Shown: positions 8,601 to 17,357 of the stretch, piece after piece
Layout of the letters: every line of letters begins with the position of its first letter
Position numbering within the stretch: position 1 is the first letter of the stretch
Source: Sphingomonas sp. PAMC 26621
Lineage (GTDB): Bacteria; Pseudomonadota; Alphaproteobacteria; Sphingomonadales; Sphingomonadaceae
DNA length: 64,000 nt
Direction of reading: 5' to 3'
Assembly: GCF_000251145.1 (NCBI RefSeq)
Contig: NZ_AIDW01000003.1
Span: 180,552-244,551 of the forward strand
Notes under the pieces: generated by a model
Told to the model about the DNA's origin: nothing
Database searches by the model: none
The model's input: the letters and a program-made list of their open reading frames with translations, nothing else
Position numbers and translations under genes: made by a program

Positions 8601-8664
8601 GCGTAGGAGACGAAGTGCGTAGGAGACGAAGCGCGTAGGAGACGAAGCGCGTAGGAGACGAAGC
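8601..8664. repeat. 16-bp tandem repeat, four copies
   Basis: The unit GCGTAGGAGACGAAGY is repeated four times without spacers immediately after the right hairpin of the family B element, followed by a partial copy (GCGAAGG). The first copy ends in T, the others in C. It is not a CRISPR, since there are no spacers, and it has no evident open frame. It looks like slippage-type expansion at the edge of the repeat. Confidence 0.9.
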
Positions 8665-8758
8665 GCGAAGGAAGGGAAGCGGAGTCTATCGCGCGCGTCC
8701 GGGGAAGCATCAAACCGCCCGCTTCCACTCAAACCCAAACACTTCTAGACCGGCGCGC

Positions 8759-9814
8759 ATGACCCGTCCCGTTTCCCCGACCACGCCCGCGCTGTCCGTC
8801 GTTATCCCCTGCTACAACGAAGCGGCGTGTCTCGACGTGCTCCACGCGCGCGTCTCCGGCGCGGCACGCGCGGCGGTGGGGGACGATTACGAGATCCTGC
8901 TGATCAACGATGGCTCGCGCGACGACAGCTGGCCGGTGATGCAGCGCCTCGCCGCCGCCGACCCGCGGCTGGTGGTGATCAACCTGTCGCGCAACCACGG
9001 GCACCAGCTCGCGCTGACCGCCGGGCTCGACCTGTGCAGCGGCGCGCAGATCCTGATCATCGATGCCGACCTGCAGGATCCGCCCGAGCTGTTGACCGAC
9101 ATGCGCGCGGCAATGGCGTCGCAAGGCGCGGACGTCGTCTATGCGGTGCGCCGCAAGCGCGAGGGCGAGACGCTGTTCAAGAAGGCGACCGCCGCAGCGT
9201 TCTACCGCCTGCTCGACCGCGTGACCGACACCGCGATTCCGCTCGACACCGGCGATTTCCGGCTGATGAGCCGGCGCGCGCTCGATGCGTTCCTGTCGAT
9301 GCCCGAGCAGGCGCGCTTCATTCGCGGGATGGTCGCGTGGGTCGGGTTCAAGCAGGTCCCCTTCCCCTATGACCGTGCCGAGCGGCATGCGGGCGAGACC
9401 AATTACCCCTTGAGCAAGATGATCCGGCTCGCATTCGACGCGGTCACCGGCTTCTCGACCGCGCCCTTGCGCTTCGCGAGCCATCTCGGGCTCGCGCTGA
9501 CGGGCGCGTCGCTGCTGCTGTTCCTCTATATCGCGGTCGGCTTCTTCAGCGGCAGCGCGGTGGCGGGCTGGACCTCGACGATGCTCGTCGTCGTCCTGCT
9601 CGGCGCGTTCCAGATGTTCGTGCTCGGGATGATCGGCGAATATCTCGGGCGGCTCTACGTCGAATCGAAGCGCCGCCCGCTGTACATCGTCGGCGACGTC
9701 GTCGGCCCGATCCAGGGCCGCGCGACGCTCGGTTATCGCGCGGAGGAGCCCGCGGGCGACAGCAACGTGACGATCGAGACCCCCGGCGACAGCGGCACCC
9801 TGCCGACCAGGTGA
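8759..9814 (+). CDS. GtrB/DPM1-like polyprenyl-phosphate glycosyltransferase (GT2)
   Basis: An inner-membrane GT2 enzyme that should transfer a sugar from a nucleotide sugar to undecaprenyl phosphate on the cytoplasmic side. The protein has 351 residues. The catalytic domain (about 12-235) shows SVVIPCYNE, LLINDGSRDDS, the metal-binding IIDADLQDPPELL and TGDFRLMSRRA. Two membrane helices follow (about 243-265 and 278-300), as in GtrB and ArnC. A tail of about 40 residues ends the protein. The last 82 bases overlap the end of the convergent methyltransferase gene. The GtrA-like gene at 10476 would supply the matching flippase, which suggests a pathway decorating a surface polysaccharide. The sugar is unknown. 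Confidence 0.92.
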   Translation: MTRPVSPTTPALSVVIPCYNEAACLDVLHARVSGAARAAVGDDYEILLINDGSRDDSWPVMQRLAAADPRLVVINLSRNHGHQLALTAGLDLCSGAQILIIDADLQDPPELLTDMRAAMASQGADVVYAVRRKREGETLFKKATAAAFYRLLDRVTDTAIPLDTGDFRLMSRRALDAFLSMPEQARFIRGMVAWVGFKQVPFPYDRAERHAGETNYPLSKMIRLAFDAVTGFSTAPLRFASHLGLALTGASLLLFLYIAVGFFSGSAVAGWTSTMLVVVLLGAFQMFVLGMIGEYLGRLYVESKRRPLYIVGDVVGPIQGRATLGYRAEEPAGDSNVTIETPGDSGTLPTR

Positions 9815-10476
9815 CGCTCGAACCGGAAGATCGTCTCGAACAGCCGGTTGAGCGCGGGCGGAGGGGGTGAATCGTCGCTGTCGTCGCGTCCGGTCATCCG
9901 CCCCGCGACGCGCGCGGCAGCGGCGAGCGGGAACAGCAGCGAATTGAAATAGCGCAACCCGTTCGAGCGCAACCCGGCATCGCTGATCGCCTTGGCGAGC
10001 GTCGCCTTGGAATAGCGCCGGTGGTGATGGTTCACCACGTCGTGCGCGCTCCACATCCAGCGGTGCGCAGGCACGGTAACGAGGATCTTGCCGCCGGGCT
10101 TGAGGCACGCCGCCATCGCGCGCAGTGCCGCCACGTCGTCCTCGATATGCTCGACCACGTCGAGCACCGCGATCAGGTCATACGCGCCGCGCTCGATCCC
10201 CGGGAGTGTCGGCAGCGGTGCGGCGCTGATCGGGCGCCCCAGCCGTTCGGACGCGATTTCGCGCGCGGCGGGGTCGATCTCGATCGCCTCGACCGAGCCG
10301 AACGCCGCGAGCATCGGGAGATTGTGCCCGGTGCCGCAACCGATCTCGAGGATCCGCGCGTCCTTCGGCAGACCGCCCTCGCGCGTCAGATAGTCGGCGA
10401 GGATGTCGCGCCGCGCGCGATACCACCAATGCGTCGAGTCATGCGCCGCCATCCGGTCGTAGACGATGCGGTCCAT
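9733..10476 (-). CDS. Class I SAM-dependent methyltransferase
   Basis: A 247-residue methyltransferase with a Rossmann fold. Motif I is ILEIGCGTGHNLPMLAAFG, the acidic end of strand 2 is EAIEID, and motif II/III follows as YDLIAVLDVVEHIEDD and LKPGGKILVTVPA. The rest (HDVVNHHHRRYSKATLAKAISDAGL) is typical of family 11/12 methyltransferases that modify glycans, lipids or quinones; the substrate is not visible. The ATG shares a base with the stop of the upstream GtrA-like gene, so the two are translated from one mRNA. The 3' end overlaps the convergent gtrB-like gene by 82 bases. Confidence 0.9.
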   Translation of the reverse strand: MDRIVYDRMAAHDSTHWWYRARRDILADYLTREGGLPKDARILEIGCGTGHNLPMLAAFGSVEAIEIDPAAREIASERLGRPISAAPLPTLPGIERGAYDLIAVLDVVEHIEDDVAALRAMAACLKPGGKILVTVPAHRWMWSAHDVVNHHHRRYSKATLAKAISDAGLRSNGLRYFNSLLFPLAAAARVAGRMTGRDDSDDSPPPPALNRLFETIFRFERHLVGRVPLSPGVSIVTLLSPAGSSAR

Positions 10477-10904
10477 CAGCCGAACACCCAGGCACGGTTG
10501 AGCGCGAAGGTCGCGAGTGGCACGACCGACACCGCGAACAGCAACGGGACCCAGGTCGGCTGGTGGAACCAGCCGGTGACGATCCAGGTGATCAGCGCGT
10601 TGAGCACCAGCCCGAACGCCTGCACTGCGACGAACTTGCCGTGCTGCTTGCCGCTGTTGTCGCGCGTGCCGTGCCCCTTGAAGCTCCAGTAGCTGTGCAG
10701 CGGGAAGCCGACCAGCACCGCGACCGCAAAGGCGAACGGCACCGCGTAGACCGCGTGCGCCGGCTCGAACACATAATGCGTCAGCGGTAGGTACACCGCG
10801 GCGTAGACGATCGTGGACAGCCCCCCGGCAATGCCGAAGCGGATGATCTGCCCGAGCATCCCGCTGTCGCGGAGGCTTTGAAACTGTCGGTTGAGTGCTG
10901 TCAC
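10476..10904 (-). CDS. GtrA-family membrane protein
   Basis: A small four-helix membrane protein, 142 residues. It matches the GtrA family, which is thought to flip polyprenyl-phosphate-linked sugars across the inner membrane. Helices are visible at about 20-40 (IRFGIAGGLSTIVYAAVYLPL), 55-75, 90-110 and 118-138, with the family end NRAWVFG. The start is GTG 10904, with AAGGG about 10 bases upstream. It overlaps the methyltransferase start by one base (TGATG). Its presence beside the GtrB-like transferase supports a shared role in adding sugars at the outer face of the inner membrane. Confidence 0.9.
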   Translation of the reverse strand: MTALNRQFQSLRDSGMLGQIIRFGIAGGLSTIVYAAVYLPLTHYVFEPAHAVYAVPFAFAVAVLVGFPLHSYWSFKGHGTRDNSGKQHGKFVAVQAFGLVLNALITWIVTGWFHQPTWVPLLFAVSVVPLATFALNRAWVFG

Positions 10905-10966
10905 GTTCGCTTGCCCTTTACGCCTGCCGCACTAGAGGGCGTTCTCGTTCTAGGAAAGCGTTTTGG

Positions 10967-12781
10967 ATGAATGACGGTTCGCTGACGCGCACGCTGGAGC
11001 GCGACTGGGTTCGCTGGAGCCTGATCGCCTGGGGCCTGATCGCGCTGTACTACGTCATCAACCGCTGGACCGGGATCCATTTCCTCCAGCTCGGCGATAC
11101 AGACGACAACATGCGCCTGATGCAGGTGCGCGCCTGGCTCGGCGGGCAGGGCTGGTACGACCTGCGGCAATATCGCATGAACCCGCCGCTCGGCTTCGAC
11201 ATGCACTGGAGCCGGATCGTCGATCTTCCGCTCGCCGGACTGATCGTGCTGCTGCGCCCGTTCGTCGGGGTGCGCGAGGCGGAAATGCTGGCGTGCGGGA
11301 TCGCGCCGCTGCTGCCGCTGAGCATCGTGATCCTCGGGCTCGGTGCGACGGTGCGGCGGCTGATCGACCCGCGCGCGTGGCCGGTCGCGATCGGGCTGCT
11401 GATCGTCTGCCCCGCGACGATGCCGATGTTCATGCCCGAACGGATCGACCATCACGGCTGGCAGCTCGCGATGCTGAGCCTGACCGTCGCAGGCCTGTGC
11501 GACCCGCGCGCGGCGCGCGGCGGCGCGATCGTCGGGCTGGCGAGCGCGGTGTCGCTCGCGATCGGGCTCGAGATGCTGCCCTATGCCGCGATGGCGGGGG
11601 TGATCCTCGCGTTGCGCTGGGTGTGGGATCGGACCGAGGCGCAACGCCTCAGCGTCTATGCGCTGAGCCTCGGCGGCGGCTGCGCGATCGGTTATGCGCT
11701 GTTCGCTTCTTATGCCAACAGCGTGTTGCGCTGCGATGCGCTGACGCCGGTGTGGCTGAGCGTAATGGTGGTGGGTGGCGCGCTGCTGTTTGCGATGGCC
11801 TGGGCCAACCCCGCCAACCGCTGGGTCCGCCTTGCGCTCGCGCTGGCGGCGGGCGGGGTGGTCGTCGTCGGCTTCGCGCTGGTGTTCCCGCAGTGCCTCG
11901 GGCGGCCGGAACAGGTTTCGCCCGAGCTTGCGAAGACCTGGCTCAACAACGTCCGCGAAGCCAAGCCGATCTACGAGCACCCGTTCCGCACCGCGTTCGT
12001 CATTGCGGTGCTGCCGATGATCGGCGTGCTCGGCGCGATGCTCGCGACGTGGCGTGCGCGCGGGACCGCGCGGGGCGGACTGTGGGCCCCGGTCCTGTTG
12101 TTCGTCGCCTTCGCCGCGCTGATGCTGCTGTGGCAGATCCGCGCAGGGCCGGCGGCGCAGATGCTGTCGGTGCCGGGGTCGGCGGCGCTGATCTGGCTGC
12201 TCGTGCCGATGACGCTGGGGAGCCGCAGCAGTGTCGTGCGCGTGCTGGGGACGGCGGGGGTGGTGATCCTTGCCTCGGGGTCGTTCACCGGGCCGGTGAT
12301 GACTCCGCTCGACCTGCGCTGGAGCGGGCTCAACCTGCGCTACACGCCGCCCGACCGGCCGACCAAGCGAGTCCAGGTGGTCGACCGTGCGGGTGCGCGC
12401 TGCCCGACGATGACGGCGCTGTCGCCGCTCGACCGGATTCCGGCGCAGACCGTGTTCACTTTCGTCGATCTCGGGCCGCGGCTGATCACGCTGACGCATC
12501 ACAGCGCGATCGCGGGGCCGTATCACCGCAACGGCGATGCGATCCTCGACGTGCAGCACGCCTTCTCGGGCACGCCCGAGAATTTCCGCGCGACCGCGAA
12601 GCGGCATGGCGCGACGCTGCTGCTGGTGTGCCCGAACCTGTCCGAATCGACGATCTACCGCGTCCGTTCGCCGAACGGTTTCTATGCGCAGCTCGCGCAT
12701 CGCAAGACGTTCGACTGGCTCGAGCCGATCGACCTGCCGCGCGGGTCGCCGCTGCGGTTGTGGCGGATCAAGCCGGAGTAA
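10967..12781 (+). CDS. Large GT-C-like integral membrane protein
   Basis: A 604-residue protein with 10 or more predicted membrane helices in the first 450 residues and a soluble carboxy-terminal domain of about 150. After the first helix comes LGDTDDNMRLMQVRAW, an acidic cluster in the first outward loop, as in GT-C enzymes (STT3, ArnT, PMT) that use lipid-linked sugars. DMHWSRIVDLP and PERIDHHGWQ are further conserved-looking loop motifs. Related sphingomonad proteins are sometimes labelled AcrB/AcrD/AcrF family, but nothing here looks like an RND pump. ATG 10967 was chosen, with AGGA about 12 bases upstream. It is divergent from the gtrA-like gene. A glycosyltransferase role is inference. 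Confidence 0.75.
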   Translation: MNDGSLTRTLERDWVRWSLIAWGLIALYYVINRWTGIHFLQLGDTDDNMRLMQVRAWLGGQGWYDLRQYRMNPPLGFDMHWSRIVDLPLAGLIVLLRPFVGVREAEMLACGIAPLLPLSIVILGLGATVRRLIDPRAWPVAIGLLIVCPATMPMFMPERIDHHGWQLAMLSLTVAGLCDPRAARGGAIVGLASAVSLAIGLEMLPYAAMAGVILALRWVWDRTEAQRLSVYALSLGGGCAIGYALFASYANSVLRCDALTPVWLSVMVVGGALLFAMAWANPANRWVRLALALAAGGVVVVGFALVFPQCLGRPEQVSPELAKTWLNNVREAKPIYEHPFRTAFVIAVLPMIGVLGAMLATWRARGTARGGLWAPVLLFVAFAALMLLWQIRAGPAAQMLSVPGSAALIWLLVPMTLGSRSSVVRVLGTAGVVILASGSFTGPVMTPLDLRWSGLNLRYTPPDRPTKRVQVVDRAGARCPTMTALSPLDRIPAQTVFTFVDLGPRLITLTHHSAIAGPYHRNGDAILDVQHAFSGTPENFRATAKRHGATLLLVCPNLSESTIYRVRSPNGFYAQLAHRKTFDWLEPIDLPRGSPLRLWRIKPE

Positions 12782-12867
12782 GGGACGGTCGGCAGCGGCA
12801 CCCGCTTGTGGTGCCGCCATCCTACGGATAGCCTCCGCCCAACGAAGCATCGGGGGGAGCTTATGCC

Positions 12868-13353
12868 GTGCCGAGTCGTCGCAGGTTGTCGTGCCTCGTT
12901 GCCGCCTGGGCGGTGCTGACGCCCATGTCGCTTGCCGCAGAACCATCAGGGGGAAAGATCACCGGCGTCGGTGGGGTTTTCGTCAAGAGCAAGGACCCGC
13001 AGGCGCTCATGGCCTGGTATCGCGATGTCCTTGGCCTCTCGATCGAATCCTGGGGCGGGGCAATGCTCCCCTATGACGCACCAAACCATCCGCCGGCGCT
13101 GATCCTGAATGTTTTCAAGGACACATCGGACTACATGGCGCCATCCAGACGCGACTTCATGCTCAACTTTGCCGTCGATGATCTTTCGGCATTTATTGAT
13201 CGCCTGAAGGCGAAGGGCGTTGCCATCCTCAAGCGCGACGACAGCGATGCGAGCGGCAAGTTCGCATGGATCGTCGATCCGGACGGGACCAAGATCGAAC
13301 TCTGGGAACCGAAGGCGGGGGCGCTACGAACTAGGCCGTTCCGTCAGACGTGA
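12868..13353 (+). CDS. Exported VOC-superfamily (glyoxalase-like) protein
   Basis: A 161-residue protein with an amino-terminal signal-like hydrophobic segment (SCLVAAWAVLTPMSLAAEP) and a single vicinal-oxygen-chelate domain. The two beta-alpha-beta-beta-beta halves are visible: VGGVFVKSKDPQALMAWYRDVLG and MLNFAVDDLSAFIDRLKAKG ending in WIVDPDGTKIELWEP, the classic last strand with its metal-binding Glu. VOC proteins include glyoxalases, dioxygenases and resistance proteins; which this is cannot be told. Periplasmic location is uncommon for the group. The start is GTG 12868, with GGGGGAG 8 bases upstream. It converges on marC with a 4-base gap. Confidence 0.82.
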   Translation: MPSRRRLSCLVAAWAVLTPMSLAAEPSGGKITGVGGVFVKSKDPQALMAWYRDVLGLSIESWGGAMLPYDAPNHPPALILNVFKDTSDYMAPSRRDFMLNFAVDDLSAFIDRLKAKGVAILKRDDSDASGKFAWIVDPDGTKIELWEPKAGALRTRPFRQT

Positions 13354-13357
13354 CCGT

Positions 13358-13978
13358 TCAGGCCAGACTCACCCGCACCCCGTCGATCACGAACTGCACC
13401 GCCAGTGCCGCGAGCAGCACGCCGAGCAGACGCGTGATCACCGCCTCGATCTTCGCGCCGAGCACGCGCATGATCGGCCCCGCCGCGAGCAACGCGACCA
13501 GCGTCAGCAGCAGGATCGTCACCAGCGCCGCCAGCACGACGGCCGAACGCTCAAGCCCTTCGTTGCGGCCCATCAGCAGCATGACCGAGGCGATCGACCC
13601 CGGCCCCGCGATCATCGGCATCGCCATCGGGAAGATCGACACGTCCTCGACCTCGGGGTCGTTCGCGACCTTGGCGGCGCGGTCCTCGCGGCGTTCGGTG
13701 CGTTTCTCGAACACCATTTCGAGCGCGATCAGGAACAGCATGATCCCGCCCGCGATCCGGAACGAGGAAAGGCTGATCCCCAGCCCGCGCAGCAACGCCT
13801 CGCCGAACAGCGCGAACACCAGCAGGATTCCCGCCGCGACCATCACCGCGCGGACCGCCATCGCGCGCGAATGCGCGGGCGAGGCACCCGCGGTCAGCCC
13901 GGCATAGATCGGCGCGCAGCCGGGCGGATCGATCACCACGAAGAAGGTGATGAGCGAGGAGATGAAGAGTTCGATCAT
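13358..13978 (-). CDS. MarC-family inner-membrane protein
   Basis: A 206-residue six-helix membrane protein of the MarC/UPF0056 family. Diagnostic segments are FFVVIDPPGCAPIYAGLT near the amino terminus, FRIAGGIMLFLIALEMVF, and IFPMAMPMIAGPGSIASVML in the middle. A charged cytoplasmic loop (EKRTERREDRAAKV) separates helices 3 and 4. The function of the family is unsettled; the historical link to multiple antibiotic resistance was not confirmed. It is the last gene of a probable yggT-folD-marC operon, 25 bases after folD. Confidence 0.92.
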   Translation of the reverse strand: MIELFISSLITFFVVIDPPGCAPIYAGLTAGASPAHSRAMAVRAVMVAAGILLVFALFGEALLRGLGISLSSFRIAGGIMLFLIALEMVFEKRTERREDRAAKVANDPEVEDVSIFPMAMPMIAGPGSIASVMLLMGRNEGLERSAVVLAALVTILLLTLVALLAAGPIMRVLGAKIEAVITRLLGVLLAALAVQFVIDGVRVSLA

Positions 13979-14003
13979 GCGCCGACCGCCATCCGGGCGG
14001 CGA

Positions 14004-14879
14004 TCACAGGGCCGCCTCGTCGAGCACCACGCCTTCGCGCCCTGCCGCCGACACGAGCGTGTTGCGCAGCAGGCACGCGATCGTCATCGGGCCGACTCCG
14101 CCCGGCACGGGCGTCACCGCGCCCGCGACGCTCATCGCGCCCGCGAAATCGACGTCGCCGACGAGCCCCGCCTCGGTCCGGTTGATCCCGACGTCGATCA
14201 CGGTCGCGCCCGGCTTAAGCCAGTCGCCCTTGACCATCTCGGGCCGTCCGACCGCCGCGATCACGATGTCCGCGCGCTTGACCACGCTCGACAGGTCGCG
14301 CGTGCGCGAATGCGCGACGGTGACGGTGCAACTTTCGGCGATCAGCAATTGCGCCATCGGCTTGCCGACGATGTTCGACCGGCCGATCACCACCGCGTCG
14401 AGCCCGGTCAGGTCGCCGAGCGTGTCCTTGAGCAGCATCACGCAGCCGAGCGGAGTGCACGGCACGAAGCCTGCGATCCCGGTCGCGAGCCGCCCGGCAT
14501 TGACCGGGTGGAAACCGTCGACGTCCTTGTCGGGGTCGATCCGCGTCGTCACCGCGCGCTCGTCGATATGGCCGGGAAGCGGGAGCTGGACGAGGATCCC
14601 GTCGATCGCGGGATCGGCGTTGAGCGTGTCGACCAACGCGAGGAGTTCGTCCTGCGCGACGTCGGCCGCGAGGCGATGCTCGACGCTGATCATCCCCGCG
14701 CCCTGCGTCGCCTTGCCCTTGTTGCGGACATAGACCGCGGACGCGGGATCCTCGCCGACCAGCACGACCGCGAGCCCGGGCGCGCGACCGGCGGCCTCGG
14801 TAAAGGTCGCGACCTGCGCGGCGATGCGCGTGCGCAGGCCGGCGGCGAACGCCTTGCCGTCGATGATCGTAGCGGTCAT
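14004..14879 (-). CDS. folD: Bifunctional methylenetetrahydrofolate dehydrogenase/cyclohydrolase FolD
   Basis: FolD interconverts 5,10-methylene-, methenyl- and 10-formyl-tetrahydrofolate, feeding purine and formyl-Met synthesis. It has 291 residues, the usual size. Seen motifs are [13 protein letters not shown] with the catalytic lysine, [29 protein letters not shown], the NADP-binding [17 protein letters not shown] and the end signature [17 protein letters not shown]. It lies between yggT (15 bases upstream) and marC on the minus strand. All key residues are present, so it should be active. Confidence 0.97.
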   Translation of the reverse strand: MTATIIDGKAFAAGLRTRIAAQVATFTEAAGRAPGLAVVLVGEDPASAVYVRNKGKATQGAGMISVEHRLAADVAQDELLALVDTLNADPAIDGILVQLPLPGHIDERAVTTRIDPDKDVDGFHPVNAGRLATGIAGFVPCTPLGCVMLLKDTLGDLTGLDAVVIGRSNIVGKPMAQLLIAESCTVTVAHSRTRDLSSVVKRADIVIAAVGRPEMVKGDWLKPGATVIDVGINRTEAGLVGDVDFAGAMSVAGAVTPVPGGVGPMTIACLLRNTLVSAAGREGVVLDEAAL

Positions 14880-14894
14880 GCGGTCAGCTCCGGC

Positions 14895-15197
14895 TCAGAG
14901 CGGCGCGCCGACGAGCAGATGCGCGTCGTAATTGTTGAGCACGATGCTGATGATCTTGAGCGTCAGCAACAGCGCGAACGGCGCGAGGTCGATCTGACCG
15001 AAATCGGGAAGGATCCGGCGGAACGGGCGGTACAGCGGCTCGGTCCCGCGCTCGAGCCCGTTGTAGATCGACCGCACCAGCTCGTTATGCGTGTTGATGA
15101 TGTTGAACGAGACGAGCAGCGACAGGACCACCTGAATCAGCACGATCGTCGTGATCGCGCTGATCAGGACCTGCAATATCTGGATGATCGTATGCAA
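14895..15197 (-). CDS. yggT: YggT-family membrane protein
   Basis: A 100-residue inner-membrane protein with two hydrophobic helices (about 5-25 and 70-95) separated by the YggT motif region NELVRSIYNGLERGTEPLYRPFRRILPDFG. Half of the Gammaproteobacterial family members are tandem duplications; this single-repeat form is normal in Alphaproteobacteria. The family is linked to osmotic tolerance and envelope or cell-division functions, without a settled mechanism. It is the first gene of the yggT-folD-marC group. Confidence 0.92.
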   Translation of the reverse strand: MHTIIQILQVLISAITTIVLIQVVLSLLVSFNIINTHNELVRSIYNGLERGTEPLYRPFRRILPDFGQIDLAPFALLLTLKIISIVLNNYDAHLLVGAPL

Positions 15198-15340
15198 AAT
15201 GGCGTCTCCGGGCGTTGAGCTGTGCGATCCTAGCGGTATCTCGCAAATGCGAACACCCCCTTAGCGTCTTGCGACGGCGCCGCATCGTTTCGAAGGTGCG
15301 CGCGGACCCATCCCGCGCCCACCCCCGCCCCGCCCCCGTC

Positions 15341-15431
15341 GTCATGCTGAACTCGTTTCAGCATCCACCGCGCAACGGGCGCGGACGGGACTCGCGGCAC
15401 GGTGGACCCTGAAACGCGTTCAGGGTGACGG
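15341..15431. repeat. Paired-hairpin intergenic repeat, family A, copy 2
   Basis: The left hairpin is ATGCTGAA-CTCGT-TTCAGCAT (15344-15364) and the right is CCCTGAA-ACGCG-TTCAGGG (15407-15425), bounded by GTC and GACGG. The centre (CCACCGCGCAACGGGC) is in the same orientation as copy 3. It sits in the gap between argB and yggT, both on the minus strand. Confidence 0.88.
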
Positions 15432-15453
15432 CAGACAAAAAAGTCCGGATCGC

Positions 15454-16353
15454 TCAGCGCCGGACCAGCGTCCCCGCCCCGCGATCGGTGAAGATCTCCA
15501 GCAGCATCGCATGCGGCACGCGCCCGTCGAGGATGACCGCCGCGCCGACGCCGCTTTCCACCGCATGGACGCACGTCTCGAGCTTGGGGATCATCCCGCC
15601 CGAGATCGTCCCGTCGGCGCGCAGCCGGGCGACGCCCGCCGGATCGAGATCGGTGACGAGCTCCTTGTCCTTGTCGAGCACGCCGACCACGTCGGTCAGC
15701 ATGAACAGCCGCTCCGCGCCCAAGGCGGCGGCGATCGCGCCCGCCATCGTGTCGGCGTTGATGTTATAGGTATGGCCGTCGGTGCCGATCGCGATCGGCG
15801 CGACCACCGGGATGATGCCGGCCTCGGACAGCGTATCGATGATTCGCCGATCCACGCCCACCGGCGTGCCGACGAACCCGAGATCGACGTGCCGCTCGAT
15901 CCCCTGCAGCGTATCGGGCGTCTCGCGCCCGACCTTGACCGCGGTGACGAAGTTCGAATCCTTGCCCGAAATCCCGACCGCGCGGCCACCCGCCTGCCCG
16001 ATCCAGCCGACGATTTCCTTGTTGATCGAGCCTGCGAGCACCATTTCGGCAATCCGCGCGGTTTCCGCATCGGTCACCCGCAGGCCATCGACGAAGCGCG
16101 ATTCAACGCCCAATCGCTTGAGCATCGCGCCGATCTGCGGCCCGCCGCCGTGGACGACGACCGGGTTGATCCCGACCGCCTTCATCAGCACGACGTCCTC
16201 GGCGAAATCGCGCGCGGCTTCGGGGTCGCCCATCGCGTGCCCGCCATATTTCACGACGAAGGTCTTGCCGGCGTACCGCTGCATGTAGGGCAGCGCCTCG
16301 ACCAGCGTTTCGGCCTTGGCGAGCAAGGCTGGGGCGGGGGAATGATCGGTCAT
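15454..16353 (-). CDS. argB: Acetylglutamate kinase ArgB
   Basis: ArgB phosphorylates N-acetyl-L-glutamate in the second step of arginine synthesis. It has 299 residues with amino-acid-kinase motifs: [28 protein letters not shown], the substrate region [21 protein letters not shown] (split here only for length), [19 protein letters not shown] and [19 protein letters not shown]. The arginine-sensitive forms have a kinked amino-terminal helix; about 20 residues precede the core here ([18 protein letters not shown]), consistent with that type. It follows yhhQ by 21 bases and is probably co-transcribed with it. Confidence 0.97.
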   Translation of the reverse strand: MTDHSPAPALLAKAETLVEALPYMQRYAGKTFVVKYGGHAMGDPEAARDFAEDVVLMKAVGINPVVVHGGGPQIGAMLKRLGVESRFVDGLRVTDAETARIAEMVLAGSINKEIVGWIGQAGGRAVGISGKDSNFVTAVKVGRETPDTLQGIERHVDLGFVGTPVGVDRRIIDTLSEAGIIPVVAPIAIGTDGHTYNINADTMAGAIAAALGAERLFMLTDVVGVLDKDKELVTDLDPAGVARLRADGTISGGMIPKLETCVHAVESGVGAAVILDGRVPHAMLLEIFTDRGAGTLVRR

Positions 16354-16374
16354 GCCCGCGCCTTATCGCTTAAG

Positions 16375-17049
16375 TCACCCGCGATCCAGCCGCCGCCCGA
16401 TCCCAACCACCAGATAGATCAGCGGCGGCACCAGCACCGCCGACAGCGTCACCTTCGCGAGCATCTGCCCGGCGAGCAGCGACCCGATCGGGAACACGCC
16501 ATAAAACGCGATCGTCACGAACAGCAGCGTGTCGACGATCTGGCTGAGGATGCTCGAGATCCCCGCGCGCAGCCACAACAGCCCGCCCTTCTCGTTGCGC
16601 TTGAGCCAGCTGAAGATCGTGACGTTGAGCGTCTGCGAAATTCCGTAGGCGACGATCCCGCCGAGCCAGATCCGCGGCGTGCCGCCCATCATCAGCGCGA
16701 ACGCATCGCGCCGCGCGGGCTCCATCGCGGGTGCGGCGGGGGCGGCGAGCACCGCGATCGACAGCAGGATCGACGCGATCAGCGGCACGAACCCGATCTG
16801 CACCAGCCGGTTGGCGACCGTCCGCCCGTGGAGTTCCGCCACCGCGCTCGACACGACGACGAGCAGCAGGAACGCGAAGATCCCGGATTCGACCGCAAGC
16901 GGCCCGATCCCGACGAGCGGCCCGAGCAGCGAGATCGGCCCGAGCGAGACCTGCTTGTTGCCGAGCACCCCCGCGATGCAGACCATGCCGCCGTAGAAGA
17001 TCGAAAAGGCGAAAAGCGAGCGCGAGATCGCGGGAGCAGGTGTCGTCAT
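16375..17049 (-). CDS. yhhQ: Queuosine precursor transporter (YhhQ/VUT family)
   Basis: A 224-residue membrane protein of the vitamin-uptake-like transporter family, whose E. coli member YhhQ imports the queuosine precursor preQ1/preQ0. Six or so helices are visible. Family markers are the AELHGRTVANRLVQIG segment, the IVAYGISQTLNVTIFSWLK loop and the SSILSQIVDTLLFVTIAFYG segment. ATG 17049 was chosen because it starts at the conserved beginning (MTTPAPAISRSLFAF); the frame stays open further upstream but that part looks non-coding. It is upstream of argB and divergent from nupC. Confidence 0.9.
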   Translation of the reverse strand: MTTPAPAISRSLFAFSIFYGGMVCIAGVLGNKQVSLGPISLLGPLVGIGPLAVESGIFAFLLLVVVSSAVAELHGRTVANRLVQIGFVPLIASILLSIAVLAAPAAPAMEPARRDAFALMMGGTPRIWLGGIVAYGISQTLNVTIFSWLKRNEKGGLLWLRAGISSILSQIVDTLLFVTIAFYGVFPIGSLLAGQMLAKVTLSAVLVPPLIYLVVGIGRRLDRG

Positions 17050-17357
17050 CGCGGGCGACGCTAGCGGATCGTGTGCGGAAAGGGAATCGCTTCTCGGGCA
17101 GCCCCCCGCGTTCAAAATAGCTGCCGTCATGCTGAACTTGTTTCAGCATCCACCGTGCAACGGGCCCGATCCTGACTCTCGGCGGGCTGGATCCTGAAAC
17201 GAGTTCAGGATGACGGGGGTTTGTAGAAACCGCGTGCGGTCGGAACCCACCCGCCACTTTCTCCCTCGCCCCCTAGCCCTATCCGCGTCTGCGTGTATGG
17301 TCCCCCCCCGGTAGCGCGCCGAAATTTGGGGAGTGCGCGCGAAACTGCGGGGAATAC
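17050..17357. other. Divergent intergenic region between yhhQ and nupC
   Basis: About 308 bases without a gene. The middle is occupied by family A repeat copy 3 (17126-17216). The right part (17217-17357) should hold the nupC promoter and the left part (17050-17125) the yhhQ promoter, but I could not pick out confident -35/-10 boxes in either. Confidence 0.6.
17126..17216. repeat. Paired-hairpin intergenic repeat, family A, copy 3
   Basis: The left hairpin is ATGCTGAA-CTTGT-TTCAGCAT (17129-17149) and the right is ATCCTGAA-ACGAG-TTCAGGAT (17191-17211), with GTC and GACGG edges. It differs from copies 1 and 2 at compensating positions in the stems (GC versus CC next to TGAA), which suggests the hairpins themselves are kept. 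It lies between divergent genes. Confidence 0.9.

Noticed and set aside
8601..8664. CRISPR array
   Set aside because: The four 16-bp units abut without spacers, and no cas gene is present.
10967..12781. AcrB/AcrD/AcrF-type efflux pump
   Set aside because: The label is sometimes seen for such sphingomonad proteins, but the size (604 residues), helix pattern and DTDDNMR loop do not fit an RND pump. GT-C-like is a better description.
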